This document shows positions 35,981 to 44,962 of a stretch of DNA of 64,000 nucleotides, piece by piece. Every line of letters begins with the position of its first letter. Position 1 is the stretch's first letter. The stretch lies in contig NZ_LR134386.1 in assembly GCF_900637665.1 (NCBI RefSeq), forward strand, positions 2,906,501 through 2,970,500, in the 5' to 3' direction. The position numbers and the translations under genes were made by a program. The DNA is from Chryseobacterium nakagawai. Its GTDB lineage: Bacteria; Bacteroidota; Bacteroidia; Flavobacteriales; Weeksellaceae. Under the pieces are notes generated by a model that saw only the letters and a list, made by a program, of their open reading frames with translations, ran no database searches and had not been told where the DNA came from.

Positions 35981-36400
35981 TTATTCAACTTCCTGATACT
36001 CCCAGATCCCTGAGATATTTAAAATTTCTAAACTCGGCTGTTTTTCTCCATAGCTAAATAGGCAAATATAATTTGTGTTACAGGATGTACAACTGGTTCC
36101 AAAATATAGTGTAGGCAAATCATTTACCGTTAATTCTCCGTAATGCTGCATTCTCGGTGATGTTTCAGTAATCATTTGATTCTTTAATAACTCAGATTTT
36201 GATAGTACTTTGTCTTCATGGTAGATTTGAAGAATTGGAAATCCCGATTGATAAGGTGATATTTCAATGCGATTTTCGTGACCACATTCACAGCAGCTAA
36301 ATAGGGTGACTGCTGCCGGAATGGCCTCATCATTAATGAATCTGTCTTTTTGGATTAAAGCTTTTTTACCAATCTTTATCTTTTTTGATATTGAATACAT
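35981..36400 (-). CDS. Small zinc-ribbon-like cytosolic protein, candidate immunity partner of the TNT lipoprotein
   Basis: A 139-residue protein with no signal peptide. It carries CCECG (C36/C39) and SCTSC (C104/C107), a CxxC...CxxC arrangement typical of a structural zinc ribbon, with beta-strands between them. I recognise no named family. It begins 11 bp after the stop of the TNT-domain gene and shares its terminator, so the two form an operon. Immunity proteins for TNT toxins are small cytosolic inhibitors, so this is the natural candidate, but only position supports it. A metal-binding regulator or chaperone is the alternative. Confidence 0.6.
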   Translation of the reverse strand: MYSISKKIKIGKKALIQKDRFINDEAIPAAVTLFSCCECGHENRIEISPYQSGFPILQIYHEDKVLSKSELLKNQMITETSPRMQHYGELTVNDLPTLYFGTSCTSCNTNYICLFSYGEKQPSLEILNISGIWEYQEVE

Positions 36401-36411
36401 CTGAATCTAAT

Positions 36412-37128
36412 TTAGTTTTGAATAACGGTTCCTTCCAGGTTAGGATATTTTCCACTAGGGCTTTTTTTAATGGTAATTTTTATATACCCTTCTGATGCTA
36501 ATTTATTCCAAGTTTTCGGAAATCCGGTATTGATATCGATAGGAATTTTCCACATAGTCTGTTTTCCGTTTCCAACCTGGTTAAACCAAGGAATGATATC
36601 TGCCGTCTGAGATTTAAAAGGTAATGCATTAAGAACGTCGATCTGGTAATAGAAATCATATTTGTTTTCAGGTTGATTCAAAGCTCTTTCTGCGAAAGTA
36701 TACACATACCCATTAATGATTGGGCTGGTAAAGTTTCCTCCCAATGTTGGGTTTCCGGTGCCGTTATAACTCCCGACAGCACCGCTGTACCTGTCATATT
36801 TTTGACCGGCTTGTATTGCGACATCATCTACAATATTGTATCCTCCGTTTGCTGGTGGCCAACCGCCGTTCAGGTTATTTGTCTGAAATAGTTTTTCCAG
36901 TTCTTTCCAATTTCCCTGTTTGTATAGGTCAAATGCCTGAATTCTGACGGTTTGACTTACTTTGTTATCAGGATCATAACTGGTGGCAAAATCATCCGCA
37001 CTTTTGTAAAATACAATTTTAACCGGGCTCGGTTGGATAACGATTTCTTCTTCTCTGTCATCAGAACTACAAGCTATTGAAAATGAAGCAATGGCCAGAA
37101 AAAAGAAGTACTTAAATAAATGTTTCAT
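36412..37128 (-). CDS. Surface lipoprotein with a TNT-type NAD glycohydrolase domain
   Basis: A 238-residue protein. The lipobox ends at Cys20 and is followed by SSDDREEE; an acidic stretch right after the cysteine is the known export signal that sends Bacteroidetes lipoproteins to the cell surface. The rest matches the tuberculosis necrotizing toxin (DUF4237) plan in order: GGWPP at 88-92, KYDRYSG with Arg113, NFTSP at 132-136, FAERAL at 145-150, a VLNALPF strand, and IIPWFNQVGNGKQ with Gln190. In TNT the equivalent arginine and glutamine are needed to hydrolyse NAD. Usually this domain is the tip of a large toxin; here it is a stand-alone lipoprotein. The downstream gene may give immunity. 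Confidence 0.75.
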   Translation of the reverse strand: MKHLFKYFFFLAIASFSIACSSDDREEEIVIQPSPVKIVFYKSADDFATSYDPDNKVSQTVRIQAFDLYKQGNWKELEKLFQTNNLNGGWPPANGGYNIVDDVAIQAGQKYDRYSGAVGSYNGTGNPTLGGNFTSPIINGYVYTFAERALNQPENKYDFYYQIDVLNALPFKSQTADIIPWFNQVGNGKQTMWKIPIDINTGFPKTWNKLASEGYIKITIKKSPSGKYPNLEGTVIQN

Positions 37129-37518
37129 ATAAAAAAATTAAATTATGTGAAAATTAAATAGGTATTATCAGGGATGCAGACCAATGTCAAGCTTAGGTAT
37201 AGAAGATTATCTTTTACATCTGTGCCGTTTTTCTTAAACATAAAAATGGTTTATTTTCAATAGGATGAATAGTTTCTCACATTGAAAAAAGAACTCAAAA
37301 GAATAGAGCAAGATCCATTGTTAAAAAAGCGCTTGAAAAGCTTCCCCTAAATACAAACGGATAACGGTACAATAAAAGAATAATATTGAGTGATAAATTT
37401 AATTAAAAATATAATTACATGTAATATTATTTTTAATAAAACGTTATTGTTGTGATTAATTCAATGAATGTTAGCCTTTTAAATGATAATATATTTAAAA
37501 TTGGTACAGGGATCAAAT
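37129..37518. other. AT-rich intergenic region upstream of the TNT lipoprotein gene
   Basis: No gene is supported. A 22-codon frame with a TTG start at 37282 (encoding a lysine-rich peptide) is too short to call. The region should carry the TNT operon promoter, but no exact TAnnTTTG box was found near the start. Confidence 0.4.
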
Positions 37519-37552
37519 GAAAAAGACTACTCTTAGAGCAGTCTTTTTATTT
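37519..37552 (-). terminator. Terminator of the first reprolysin-like peptidase gene
   Basis: Stem AAAAAGACT / AGTCTTTTT at 37519-37548; T-run on the minus strand. Confidence 0.75.
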
Positions 37553-37567
37553 ATATTTGAATTGGAT

Positions 37568-39799
37568 TTAGTTTTTAATGAACATTTTGGAGAATTTTTC
37601 AATCTGGATTACATAATTTCCTTTTACCAGCCTGCTTACATTCACCGTTCCATTTTGAAGAGAGCCTTCAATAACAAGCTTTCCGGACATATCATAGATT
37701 TTAAATCTTTCTGATCCTGTATTTGAAAGGGTTAAGATATCCTTCACCGGATTTGGATACAATTTAATTTCTGTAGAGCCTTTCAATTGAGTTTCCGATG
37801 TAGACAGCTCACTAGTAGTTACAGAAATATTAGCATTATTCACATCAAAGAAGATATGGTTGCTTCCTTTTACCATAATTCTTCCTGAATTGGTAGCAAC
37901 ATCCGGAATCAGGACAGCTTCCGAACCATCATTAGGAGTAGCCGCTAATAGAGTAGTCCAGGTATCTCCGTTATCTGTAGACCAAAGAATATCTACGTTG
38001 GCAGTATTGATATTATTGGAAGTTGTTCCAGCTACATCCCAAGTCACTGTTTGGGAAGTTCCTCCTACATAAGATACAGCATCATTCTGAGACGTAATAA
38101 GGAATGGTCCAGCAAGAGCATTAACCGTTATTTTAGCATCATCAGAATTGTTTCCTGCACCACCTAATTTATTATCCCTAACTGTAAATCTGAAATTCAG
38201 ATCTCTTGAAACTGAAGATAGGGCTTCAACTCTTATCTCTTCTCCTCGGGTTTCTGTTGATCCTTTTAGAATACTACCCATTTGAGGGAAATATCTTATT
38301 GGTGAAGCTGTAGGTACCCATGATCTGAATGTTGGTCCGGCAGTTTTAGTAGCTGTAGCTACAGAATTACTTCCTGTTTGGGAAGAGGTTCCATTGTCCA
38401 TCTGTTCCCAGATATAGGTAAGTGAATCTCCATCAGCATCAGTTCCTGAACCTGTCAGTACAAATGGTGTACTTTTAGGAATGGTATAGTCTGCTCCTGC
38501 ATTGGCCGTAGGAATTGAATTTCCTGTAGGAGTATTTACAGAACAGGTGGTTGCTTTAATGGTATTGGTTATCTGTTCAATACTTCTGGCATGGAAAAAG
38601 GGATTTGAATTTTGTTGTACATTATAAGGGGAAACTCCTGCATATCCCATAATAGTAGATCCTGAACCTGGTTCTACAGGCTGTAGCCCAACTTGTGTAG
38701 TATATGAAAATGTATGGTTCCCTCCAAACTGGTGTCCCATTTCATGAGCGACAAAATCAATGTCAAAAGTATCACCTGAAGGGATACCGTTAGAAGGAGA
38801 AGTGTATCCACTTCCTTTATAATTTTCCGGATAAGTAGTTCCCATATAATTATAGGTTGACATATCATCACTGCATATACAGCCAATACATCCGGCATTT
38901 CCACCTCCACCAGTAGCACCAAATAAATGACCAATATCAAAATTGGCATTTCCTATTTTTGAACTTAAGTCATTCATAAGTTCAAAATTCCATTTGTTCA
39001 TTTTATTGGATGGTGAAAAAGGATCAGTATTCGCATCAGTATAAATTATAGAATCATTATTAGGAATCAAGACCATTCTTGCGGCAAAGTCATTTTCAAA
39101 AATACCATTCACACGGGTTAATGTATTATTCATGGCTGCCAACGCCTGAGCTTTTGTTCCTCCAAAATAAGTTGCATATTCTCCCGTACAGGATAATGCA
39201 AGCCTATATGTCCTTAAAACAGCATCATCAGCATTTTTAGCGGTGTTCACATGAGAAGTTCCTTTTTGAGCTGATTCCAGTACTTTACATTCAAAATCAT
39301 TCAGATCATTCTTTCTGTCAGAACGTTTATAAACAGCATAAGTAGAAAGGTCTTTAGTGTAAGGCTCAATAAAAACAGCTGATTTATCACCATAAATTTC
39401 CATAGAAGACAGGCCTAAAGGAGAAATACTGAAATAAACTGTTGAAGTTTTACCTTCTACTCCCTGGCCGATATAAGACTTAATATCCGGGTATTGAGCA
39501 GCCAGTTCAGGATCAAGATTTGAATTTTCTTTTACTATAAAGCGCTCCATCTTTCCCGATGAATTGGGAAGAGAAATAATAACCGATGATTTTTCCGTTG
39601 CTCTTTTGGGTGTTCTTGTCAACGCACTTTTCAATCCATTAATGTCCAGATGAAAAATTCTTGGATCATCAATACTTTTCATATTTTCTAAGACTAAAGA
39701 TGAGTTTTGTTGAGTTTTTCTGGACCATAAACGATCCGTTTGTGCAAAAGAAACGCCAGATAATGCCAGCATCCCCATCATTAATAATTGTTTTTTCAT
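37568..39799 (-). CDS. Secreted reprolysin-like metallopeptidase with T9SS sorting domain
   Basis: A 743-residue protein: signal peptide ending VSFAQ, a propeptide of about 190 residues, then a metzincin catalytic domain with H352-E353-H356-H362 in HEMGHQFGGNH and a following methionine turn (TIMGYAG). Cysteine-rich GCIGCICSD just before it is typical of this group. Two beta-rich modules follow (GADYTIPKSTPFVLTGSGTDADGD and a C-terminal one), then a T9SS type A domain at LYPNP near residue 677. It is likely an extracellular protease. A close paralogue lies directly upstream on the same strand, each with its own terminator. Confidence 0.93.
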   Translation of the reverse strand: MKKQLLMMGMLALSGVSFAQTDRLWSRKTQQNSSLVLENMKSIDDPRIFHLDINGLKSALTRTPKRATEKSSVIISLPNSSGKMERFIVKENSNLDPELAAQYPDIKSYIGQGVEGKTSTVYFSISPLGLSSMEIYGDKSAVFIEPYTKDLSTYAVYKRSDRKNDLNDFECKVLESAQKGTSHVNTAKNADDAVLRTYRLALSCTGEYATYFGGTKAQALAAMNNTLTRVNGIFENDFAARMVLIPNNDSIIYTDANTDPFSPSNKMNKWNFELMNDLSSKIGNANFDIGHLFGATGGGGNAGCIGCICSDDMSTYNYMGTTYPENYKGSGYTSPSNGIPSGDTFDIDFVAHEMGHQFGGNHTFSYTTQVGLQPVEPGSGSTIMGYAGVSPYNVQQNSNPFFHARSIEQITNTIKATTCSVNTPTGNSIPTANAGADYTIPKSTPFVLTGSGTDADGDSLTYIWEQMDNGTSSQTGSNSVATATKTAGPTFRSWVPTASPIRYFPQMGSILKGSTETRGEEIRVEALSSVSRDLNFRFTVRDNKLGGAGNNSDDAKITVNALAGPFLITSQNDAVSYVGGTSQTVTWDVAGTTSNNINTANVDILWSTDNGDTWTTLLAATPNDGSEAVLIPDVATNSGRIMVKGSNHIFFDVNNANISVTTSELSTSETQLKGSTEIKLYPNPVKDILTLSNTGSERFKIYDMSGKLVIEGSLQNGTVNVSRLVKGNYVIQIEKFSKMFIKN

Positions 39800-39920
39800 G
39801 TTGCCGTGAATTCTTTTATATCATTCAAAACTACTGAAAATATTATTAAAATATTATTTTTCTTTAGAATAATTTAAAATAATAATTGAATAAAAAATAC
39901 AACTCTCTGAATGTAAGTAA

Positions 39921-39955
39921 ATAAAAAAACTGCTCTATAGTAGAGCAGTTTCACA
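39921..39955 (-). terminator. Terminator of the second reprolysin-like peptidase gene
   Basis: Perfect 11-bp stem AAACTGCTCTA / TAGAGCAGTTT at 39927-39951 with a TAG loop; T-run on the minus strand. Confidence 0.9.
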
Positions 39956-39977
39956 TCGTTTAAAATTTTTGTGGTGA

Positions 39978-42911
39978 TTAGTTTTTAACAAATCGTTTTG
40001 AAATTTCTCCAATTTGAATCATATAAGCTCCTTTAATCAGATTGCTTACGTTCACAGACCCTCTCTGAAGTTTTCCTGAGTCAACAACTTTTCCACCCAT
40101 ATCAAATATTTTGTAATCTTCAGAAGTTGTATTGGAGATATACATGATATCTTTTACCGGGTTAGGGTATAATTTAATATCTGTAATCAGATCTTTCGTG
40201 TTAGAAAGTTCTCCTCTTCCTGAAGAAGTAATATTTACGGTATAATCTTCCACTTGCCCATAAGTGTAAGCCTCACAAGATGAAGTAGGAATTGTGCTGT
40301 ATTTCATCATGACTCTCATTCTTGTTGCACCAAGAGTTGCTGTCGATGGAATAGTAACTGATCCTGTCACCGGACTTGTTGTGGAACCTGCTTTAGACCA
40401 AACAAGTTCGCCACTGTCTGCAAAGCTTCCGTTTCCGTTATAATCAATATACACTGCGTAAGCCTCATTATACTTCGTAGAAGTCCACGTAGGAGTAATA
40501 GAAAGTGTATAGGCACCTCCTCTTGTTACATTGGTAGAAATAGAGGTAAAGTCTTCATAACCTGCTGTTCCTGTTGAAGTATTGTTAATCGTTCCGAATT
40601 TTACATTACCGATTCTTTCATCAGCGGTATTGGATGCTGAAGCTGAACAGTAAGTTACATTTCCTCCACCAGCAAGTGTTGTAACGTTCACTGTATTACT
40701 TGAAGATGATGCATTACCTGCTGCATCTTTTGCTTTCACAGAGAAACTATAAGTAGTAGATGGAGTTAAACTTGTCACAGTATAAGTAGTGGAAGCTGTA
40801 GAACCGATTAATGAAGCTCCCAAATACACATCGTATCCTGTCACTCCTACATTGTCCGTGGCTCCTGACCAGGAAAGATTTGTACTTGTAGAAGTAGTTC
40901 CTGAAGCCGCAAGGGTTGGTGCTGTAGGAGCAATCGTATCAGGTGTTCCAGATCCTGCATTTACAGTAATATTGGCGTTATTTACATCAAAAAAAATGTG
41001 ATTGGATCCTTTTACCATAAGTCTTCCTGTAGTAGTAGAAGAATTAGGAATTGTTACAGCTTGTGAACCATCATTAGGCGTTGCAGATAATAGGGTAGTC
41101 CATGTATTTCCGCTATCTGTAGACCAAAGAATATCCACATTGGCAGTGTTTACTCCATTTGCTGTAGTTCCTGCTACATCCCAAGTTACGGTTTGTGAAC
41201 TTCCTCCTGCATAAGTAATTGCAGAGTTCTGAGAAGTAACCGCAAAAGGTCCTGCAGTACTGTTTACTGTAATTACAGCATCATCTGAATTGTTGCCTGA
41301 ACCTCCAGCCTTGTTATCACGAACAGTAAATCTGAAGTTTAATGTTCTGGCTACAGAAGAAAGTGCTTCCACTGTAATTTCAGAACCTGCAGTAGTCGTA
41401 GCTCCAGTTAGAATAGATGCCATTCTTGGGAAATATCTAATAGGAACGGTTGTAGGTGTCCATGATCTGAAATTAGGTCCTGAAGCTTTGGTAGCACTTG
41501 CAGCAGAACTTGCTCCTGTTTGCGAAGAGGAAGCATTATCCATCTGTTCCCATACATAGGTTAAAGAATCACCATCTGCATCAGTTCCACTTCCGGTTAA
41601 TACAAATGGAGTGCCTTTTGGAATCGTATAATCTAAACCTGCATTGGCTGTTGGAATAGAGTTTCCTGTATTTGTATTGACTGAACAGGTTTTAGCTTTA
41701 ATATTATTGGTAATCTGCTGAATGCTTATTGCATGGAAAAATGCGTCAGAGTGTGGCTGAACATCCTGGCTGGTAATTCCCGCATATCCCATGATTGTTG
41801 ATCCTGACCCTGGTTCCATATTAGCCCCCGTTCCTTCATTGCTCATTGAGAAAGTATGATTTCCACCGAACTGATGCCCCATTTCATGAGCTACATAATC
41901 GATATCAAAGTTATCTCCCGATGGAATGGCATCTGCAGGGGAAGTATAACCGCTTCCTTTTGAACCATTGGTACAAATACATCCGATACATCCAGCATTT
42001 CCACCACCACCGGTAGCCCCGAATAAGTGGCCGATATCATAATTAGCTTCTCCGATAACAGATGTCAGGGTACTTTGTAATTGGGAATTCCAGCTGCTCA
42101 TTCCTGAGGCTGCAGAATAAGGATCTGTAGAAGCATTCGTATAAATTACAGCGTCATTGTTCGCAATAAGAACCATTCTTGCTGCGAAATCTTTTTCAAA
42201 AACACCATTGACACGAGTCATTGTGTTATTCATAGCAGCTAGAGCCTGAGCTTTTGTTCCACCAAAGTAAGCAGTGTATTCTCCTGTACAAGATAACGCT
42301 AATCTGAATGTTCTTAATTTTGCGTCGTCAGCGTTAGGTCTTGCAGCAATACTTGCATTGGATACTCCTTTTTTAGCAACATCTATTACTGTACATTCAA
42401 ATTTACTAAGATCATCATTTTTGTCAGATTTTTTGTAAACAACATACGTAGAAAGATCTTTAGCATAAGGCTCAATGAAGACTGCTGATTTATCACCATA
42501 GATTTCCATGGATGATAGTCCTAATGAAGAAACGCTGAAATACACGGTTGAGTTAGGATCTTCAAGTCCCTGGCCTACATAAGATTTAATGTCTGGGTAT
42601 TTGGCTGCTAATTCGGGAGTGAAGTTGGAATTTTCTTTGACTTTAAAGTTTTCCATTCTGCCATCAGAATTCGGAAAGGAAATGATGACTTCAGATTTTT
42701 CGCCAACTGCGAGTCTCTTTGGAGCTTTAGCTAAAGCATTTTTCAATCCATTGATATTCAAGCTGAATAGTTTGGGATTTCGGATGCTGGTTTTGTTTTC
42801 AAAAGGCTGTGAAGCTGTTCTTGAAACTTCCTGAGACCAAAGACGATCAGTCTGTGCGAAGGAAACTCCTGTAACAAGAAGCATCCCCAGTAGGGTTAGT
42901 TGTCTTTTCAT
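39978..42911 (-). CDS. Large reprolysin-like metallopeptidase with FN3, GEVED and T9SS domains
   Basis: A 977-residue paralogue of the preceding gene. Signal peptide, propeptide and metzincin domain (H342-E343-H346-H352 in HEMGHQFGGNH) correspond closely. After the shared beta module it has two additions: a fibronectin type III domain (about residues 660-745, TNLSWSGATDNVGVTGYDVYL) and a GEVED domain (about 755-895, YAVYIDYNGNGSFADSGELVW ... YGQVEDYTV), both common in secreted flavobacterial enzymes and often linked to substrate binding. The T9SS domain begins at LYPNP near residue 912. The extra modules suggest a substrate range different from its neighbour. Confidence 0.93.
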   Translation of the reverse strand: MKRQLTLLGMLLVTGVSFAQTDRLWSQEVSRTASQPFENKTSIRNPKLFSLNINGLKNALAKAPKRLAVGEKSEVIISFPNSDGRMENFKVKENSNFTPELAAKYPDIKSYVGQGLEDPNSTVYFSVSSLGLSSMEIYGDKSAVFIEPYAKDLSTYVVYKKSDKNDDLSKFECTVIDVAKKGVSNASIAARPNADDAKLRTFRLALSCTGEYTAYFGGTKAQALAAMNNTMTRVNGVFEKDFAARMVLIANNDAVIYTNASTDPYSAASGMSSWNSQLQSTLTSVIGEANYDIGHLFGATGGGGNAGCIGCICTNGSKGSGYTSPADAIPSGDNFDIDYVAHEMGHQFGGNHTFSMSNEGTGANMEPGSGSTIMGYAGITSQDVQPHSDAFFHAISIQQITNNIKAKTCSVNTNTGNSIPTANAGLDYTIPKGTPFVLTGSGTDADGDSLTYVWEQMDNASSSQTGASSAASATKASGPNFRSWTPTTVPIRYFPRMASILTGATTTAGSEITVEALSSVARTLNFRFTVRDNKAGGSGNNSDDAVITVNSTAGPFAVTSQNSAITYAGGSSQTVTWDVAGTTANGVNTANVDILWSTDSGNTWTTLLSATPNDGSQAVTIPNSSTTTGRLMVKGSNHIFFDVNNANITVNAGSGTPDTIAPTAPTLAASGTTSTSTNLSWSGATDNVGVTGYDVYLGASLIGSTASTTYTVTSLTPSTTYSFSVKAKDAAGNASSSSNTVNVTTLAGGGNVTYCSASASNTADERIGNVKFGTINNTSTGTAGYEDFTSISTNVTRGGAYTLSITPTWTSTKYNEAYAVYIDYNGNGSFADSGELVWSKAGSTTSPVTGSVTIPSTATLGATRMRVMMKYSTIPTSSCEAYTYGQVEDYTVNITSSGRGELSNTKDLITDIKLYPNPVKDIMYISNTTSEDYKIFDMGGKVVDSGKLQRGSVNVSNLIKGAYMIQIGEISKRFVKN

Positions 42912-43057
42912 ATTAAATATTTGTTTTTATTATGGTATATCGAAATTAATAAAAATTATATTACGAAAAACAAAAATTTTTAAGAAAATTTTAGAACATA
43001 CGTTCAATATATTATGCGATACATTGAATATATGTAAAACGATAATGTCTCAAAATG

Positions 43058-43096
43058 AAAAAATGACATGCATCAATTATGCATGTCATTTTTTAT
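43058..43096 (-). terminator. Terminator of the DinB-like gene
   Basis: Perfect 16-bp stem from AAAAAATGACATGCAT to its complement at 43058-43094 with a 5-nt loop. Very strong, with T-run on the minus strand. Confidence 0.9.
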
Positions 43097-43115
43097 TAAT
43101 TATAATAATTATCGG

Positions 43116-43613
43116 TTATCTTACATCATCAGCAGTGGGACCATAAAGTCCAGGAACTTTATTTCCAGTTGATCTTAAATAAACAACCAACTCGCCTCTG
43201 TGATGGTACAAATGATTATAAAGAAAACCTCTTACTACCTGAACTCTTGGAGAAGCAGGAAAAATTGCGTTTCCATTCACTTCCATCTTCCAATCATTAA
43301 AATAAGTGCTTTCATCAGAGTTTTCCAAAACCTTTTGTGCTTTAGCTACATTTTCTTCAAATTTTGCTACAATATTTTCAGCCTTGGAAATATCACCTTT
43401 ATCATACTGATATTTACCCATGTCAAAGACATCCTGATTAAAGGTAGGGTCGTACCAGTTATAAACTTCTGCAATATGAGACGCCAGCTGACCGGTTGTC
43501 CAGTTTTTTTCGGACGGTTTCCAATCTAAAGCGCTGTCGGGGATTGCTTTCAAAATTTTTCTGGTGTTTTCAGCTTCGTGCAGAAATTCACCTAAAAGTG
43601 CCTGTTTAATCAT
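43116..43613 (-). CDS. DinB-like (YfiT) four-helix metal-binding protein
   Basis: A 165-residue protein with the DinB plan: helix one with FLHEAENTRKILKAIPD, the segment PSEKNWTTGQLASHIAEVYNW with the first metal histidine, and the closing LYHHRGELVVYLR with the histidine pair. Members bind a metal ion and several act as thiol-dependent S-transferases (bacillithiol or mycothiol), but the exact activity varies. No signal peptide. It is 17 bp downstream of the acyl-CoA dehydrogenase gene on the same strand and is probably co-transcribed with it. Confidence 0.88.
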   Translation of the reverse strand: MIKQALLGEFLHEAENTRKILKAIPDSALDWKPSEKNWTTGQLASHIAEVYNWYDPTFNQDVFDMGKYQYDKGDISKAENIVAKFEENVAKAQKVLENSDESTYFNDWKMEVNGNAIFPASPRVQVVRGFLYNHLYHHRGELVVYLRSTGNKVPGLYGPTADDVR

Positions 43614-43630
43614 TTGTATGAGGGTTAAAA

Positions 43631-44770
43631 TTATTTTGTAATATCTCTTCCGATCACCAATCTTTGGATTTCAGAAGTTCCTTCACCAATCGTACAAAGC
43701 TTAGAGTCTCTGTAGAATTTTTCAGCAGGGAAATCTTTTGTATATCCGTAACCTCCAAAGATCTGAACACCATTATTAGCAATTCTTACACAAGCTTCAG
43801 AAGCATATAATTTCGCCATTGCTCCTTCCTTTGTCATTTTTTGCTTAGCATTTTTCAAGGTTGCTGCTCTTTGAATCAAAAGTTCTGCCGCATCAATTTC
43901 TGTTGCCATATCAGCCAGCATAAAATTAATGGCCTGAAATTCAGAAATTGATTTTCCAAACTGATGTCTTTCTTTAGCATATTTTAAAGCTGCTTTGTAA
44001 GCTCCTCTTGCAGTTCCTAAGCTTAATGCAGCGATAGAAATTCTACCTCCATCAAGAATTTTCATGGCCTGTTTGAAACCTTCACCTACTTCACCTAAAC
44101 GGTGAGAATCCGGTACACGTACATTATCAAAAATTAATTCTGCGGTTTCAGAAGCACGCATTCCTAATTTATTTTCTTTTTTACCGGAAGTAAATCCAGG
44201 CATTCCTTTTTCTAATACAAAAGCGGTAGAGTTATTCTTAGCTCCTTTTTCACCTGTTCTGGTCATTACTACAGCAATATCACCTGAGATAGCATGAGTA
44301 ATAAAGTTTTTAGCTCCACTGATGATCCAGTCATCACCATCTTTTACCGCAGTGGTAGACATCCCTCCTGAATCTGAACCAGTGTTGTGTTCCGTTAATC
44401 CCCAAGCTCCGATTACCTTTCCGGAAGCTAATTGAGGAAGCCACTTATGTCTCTGTTCTTCATTTCCAAACTCATAAATATGATTGGTACAAAGAGAGTT
44501 GTGCGCTGCTACAGAAAGCCCAATAGACGGGTCTACCTGAGAAATTTCATCCAGGATAGTAACATATTCGTGATAGCCTAAACCGGAACCTCCGTACTGC
44601 TCAGGAACTACAATTCCCATAAAGCCCATTTCTCCCAACTGGTGAAATAAGTCTTTTGGAAAAGTCTGGCTTTCATCCCACTCCATAATATTCGGTCGGA
44701 TATTCTTTTCTGCAAATTCTCTAGCTGTCTCCGCTATCATTTTGATGTTGTCAATTGTCTCTGTATTCAT
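43631..44770 (-). CDS. Acyl-CoA dehydrogenase
   Basis: A 379-residue FAD enzyme for the first oxidation step in fatty-acid or branched-chain acyl-CoA breakdown. Signatures: GAWGLTEHNTGSDSGGMSTT for FAD binding, GAKNFITHA, and the C-terminal QIFGGYGYTKDFPAEKFYRDSK (landmark) with GEGTSEIQ, where the glutamate is the catalytic base. Length is the family norm. Chain-length preference cannot be told from the sequence. A TATCTTTG promoter box lies 20-27 bases before the start. Confidence 0.95.
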   Translation of the reverse strand: MNTETIDNIKMIAETAREFAEKNIRPNIMEWDESQTFPKDLFHQLGEMGFMGIVVPEQYGGSGLGYHEYVTILDEISQVDPSIGLSVAAHNSLCTNHIYEFGNEEQRHKWLPQLASGKVIGAWGLTEHNTGSDSGGMSTTAVKDGDDWIISGAKNFITHAISGDIAVVMTRTGEKGAKNNSTAFVLEKGMPGFTSGKKENKLGMRASETAELIFDNVRVPDSHRLGEVGEGFKQAMKILDGGRISIAALSLGTARGAYKAALKYAKERHQFGKSISEFQAINFMLADMATEIDAAELLIQRAATLKNAKQKMTKEGAMAKLYASEACVRIANNGVQIFGGYGYTKDFPAEKFYRDSKLCTIGEGTSEIQRLVIGRDITK

Positions 44771-44789
44771 ATTGATAATAGTTAGTTCC

Positions 44790-44797
44790 CAAAGATA
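44790..44797 (-). promoter_or_regulatory. -7 promoter box of the acyl-CoA dehydrogenase gene
   Basis: Minus-strand TATCTTTG, exact TAnnTTTG match, 20 bases before the start codon. Confidence 0.65.
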
Positions 44798-44962
44798 ATT
44801 AAATTGACGGAATGCTAAAAAAAATTATCACATCCATAATATATATCATGTCAATATTTTAATTTCCAATTTTTTATATTTCAAAACTTAATGGTTTCTT
44901 AATAAGATATTCAAGCTTTTGCCTATTTTATTTTACTAATTTAGCTTCCCAATTTTTAAGGC

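Noticed and set aside
37282..37350. Lysine-rich 22-codon frame with TTG start
   Set aside because: Too short, no neighbour coupling and no recognisable sequence.
40789..41559. Several plus-strand frames of 70-90 codons inside the 977-residue peptidase gene
   Set aside because: They are antisense shadows caused by the codon pattern of threonine- and serine-rich repeats.
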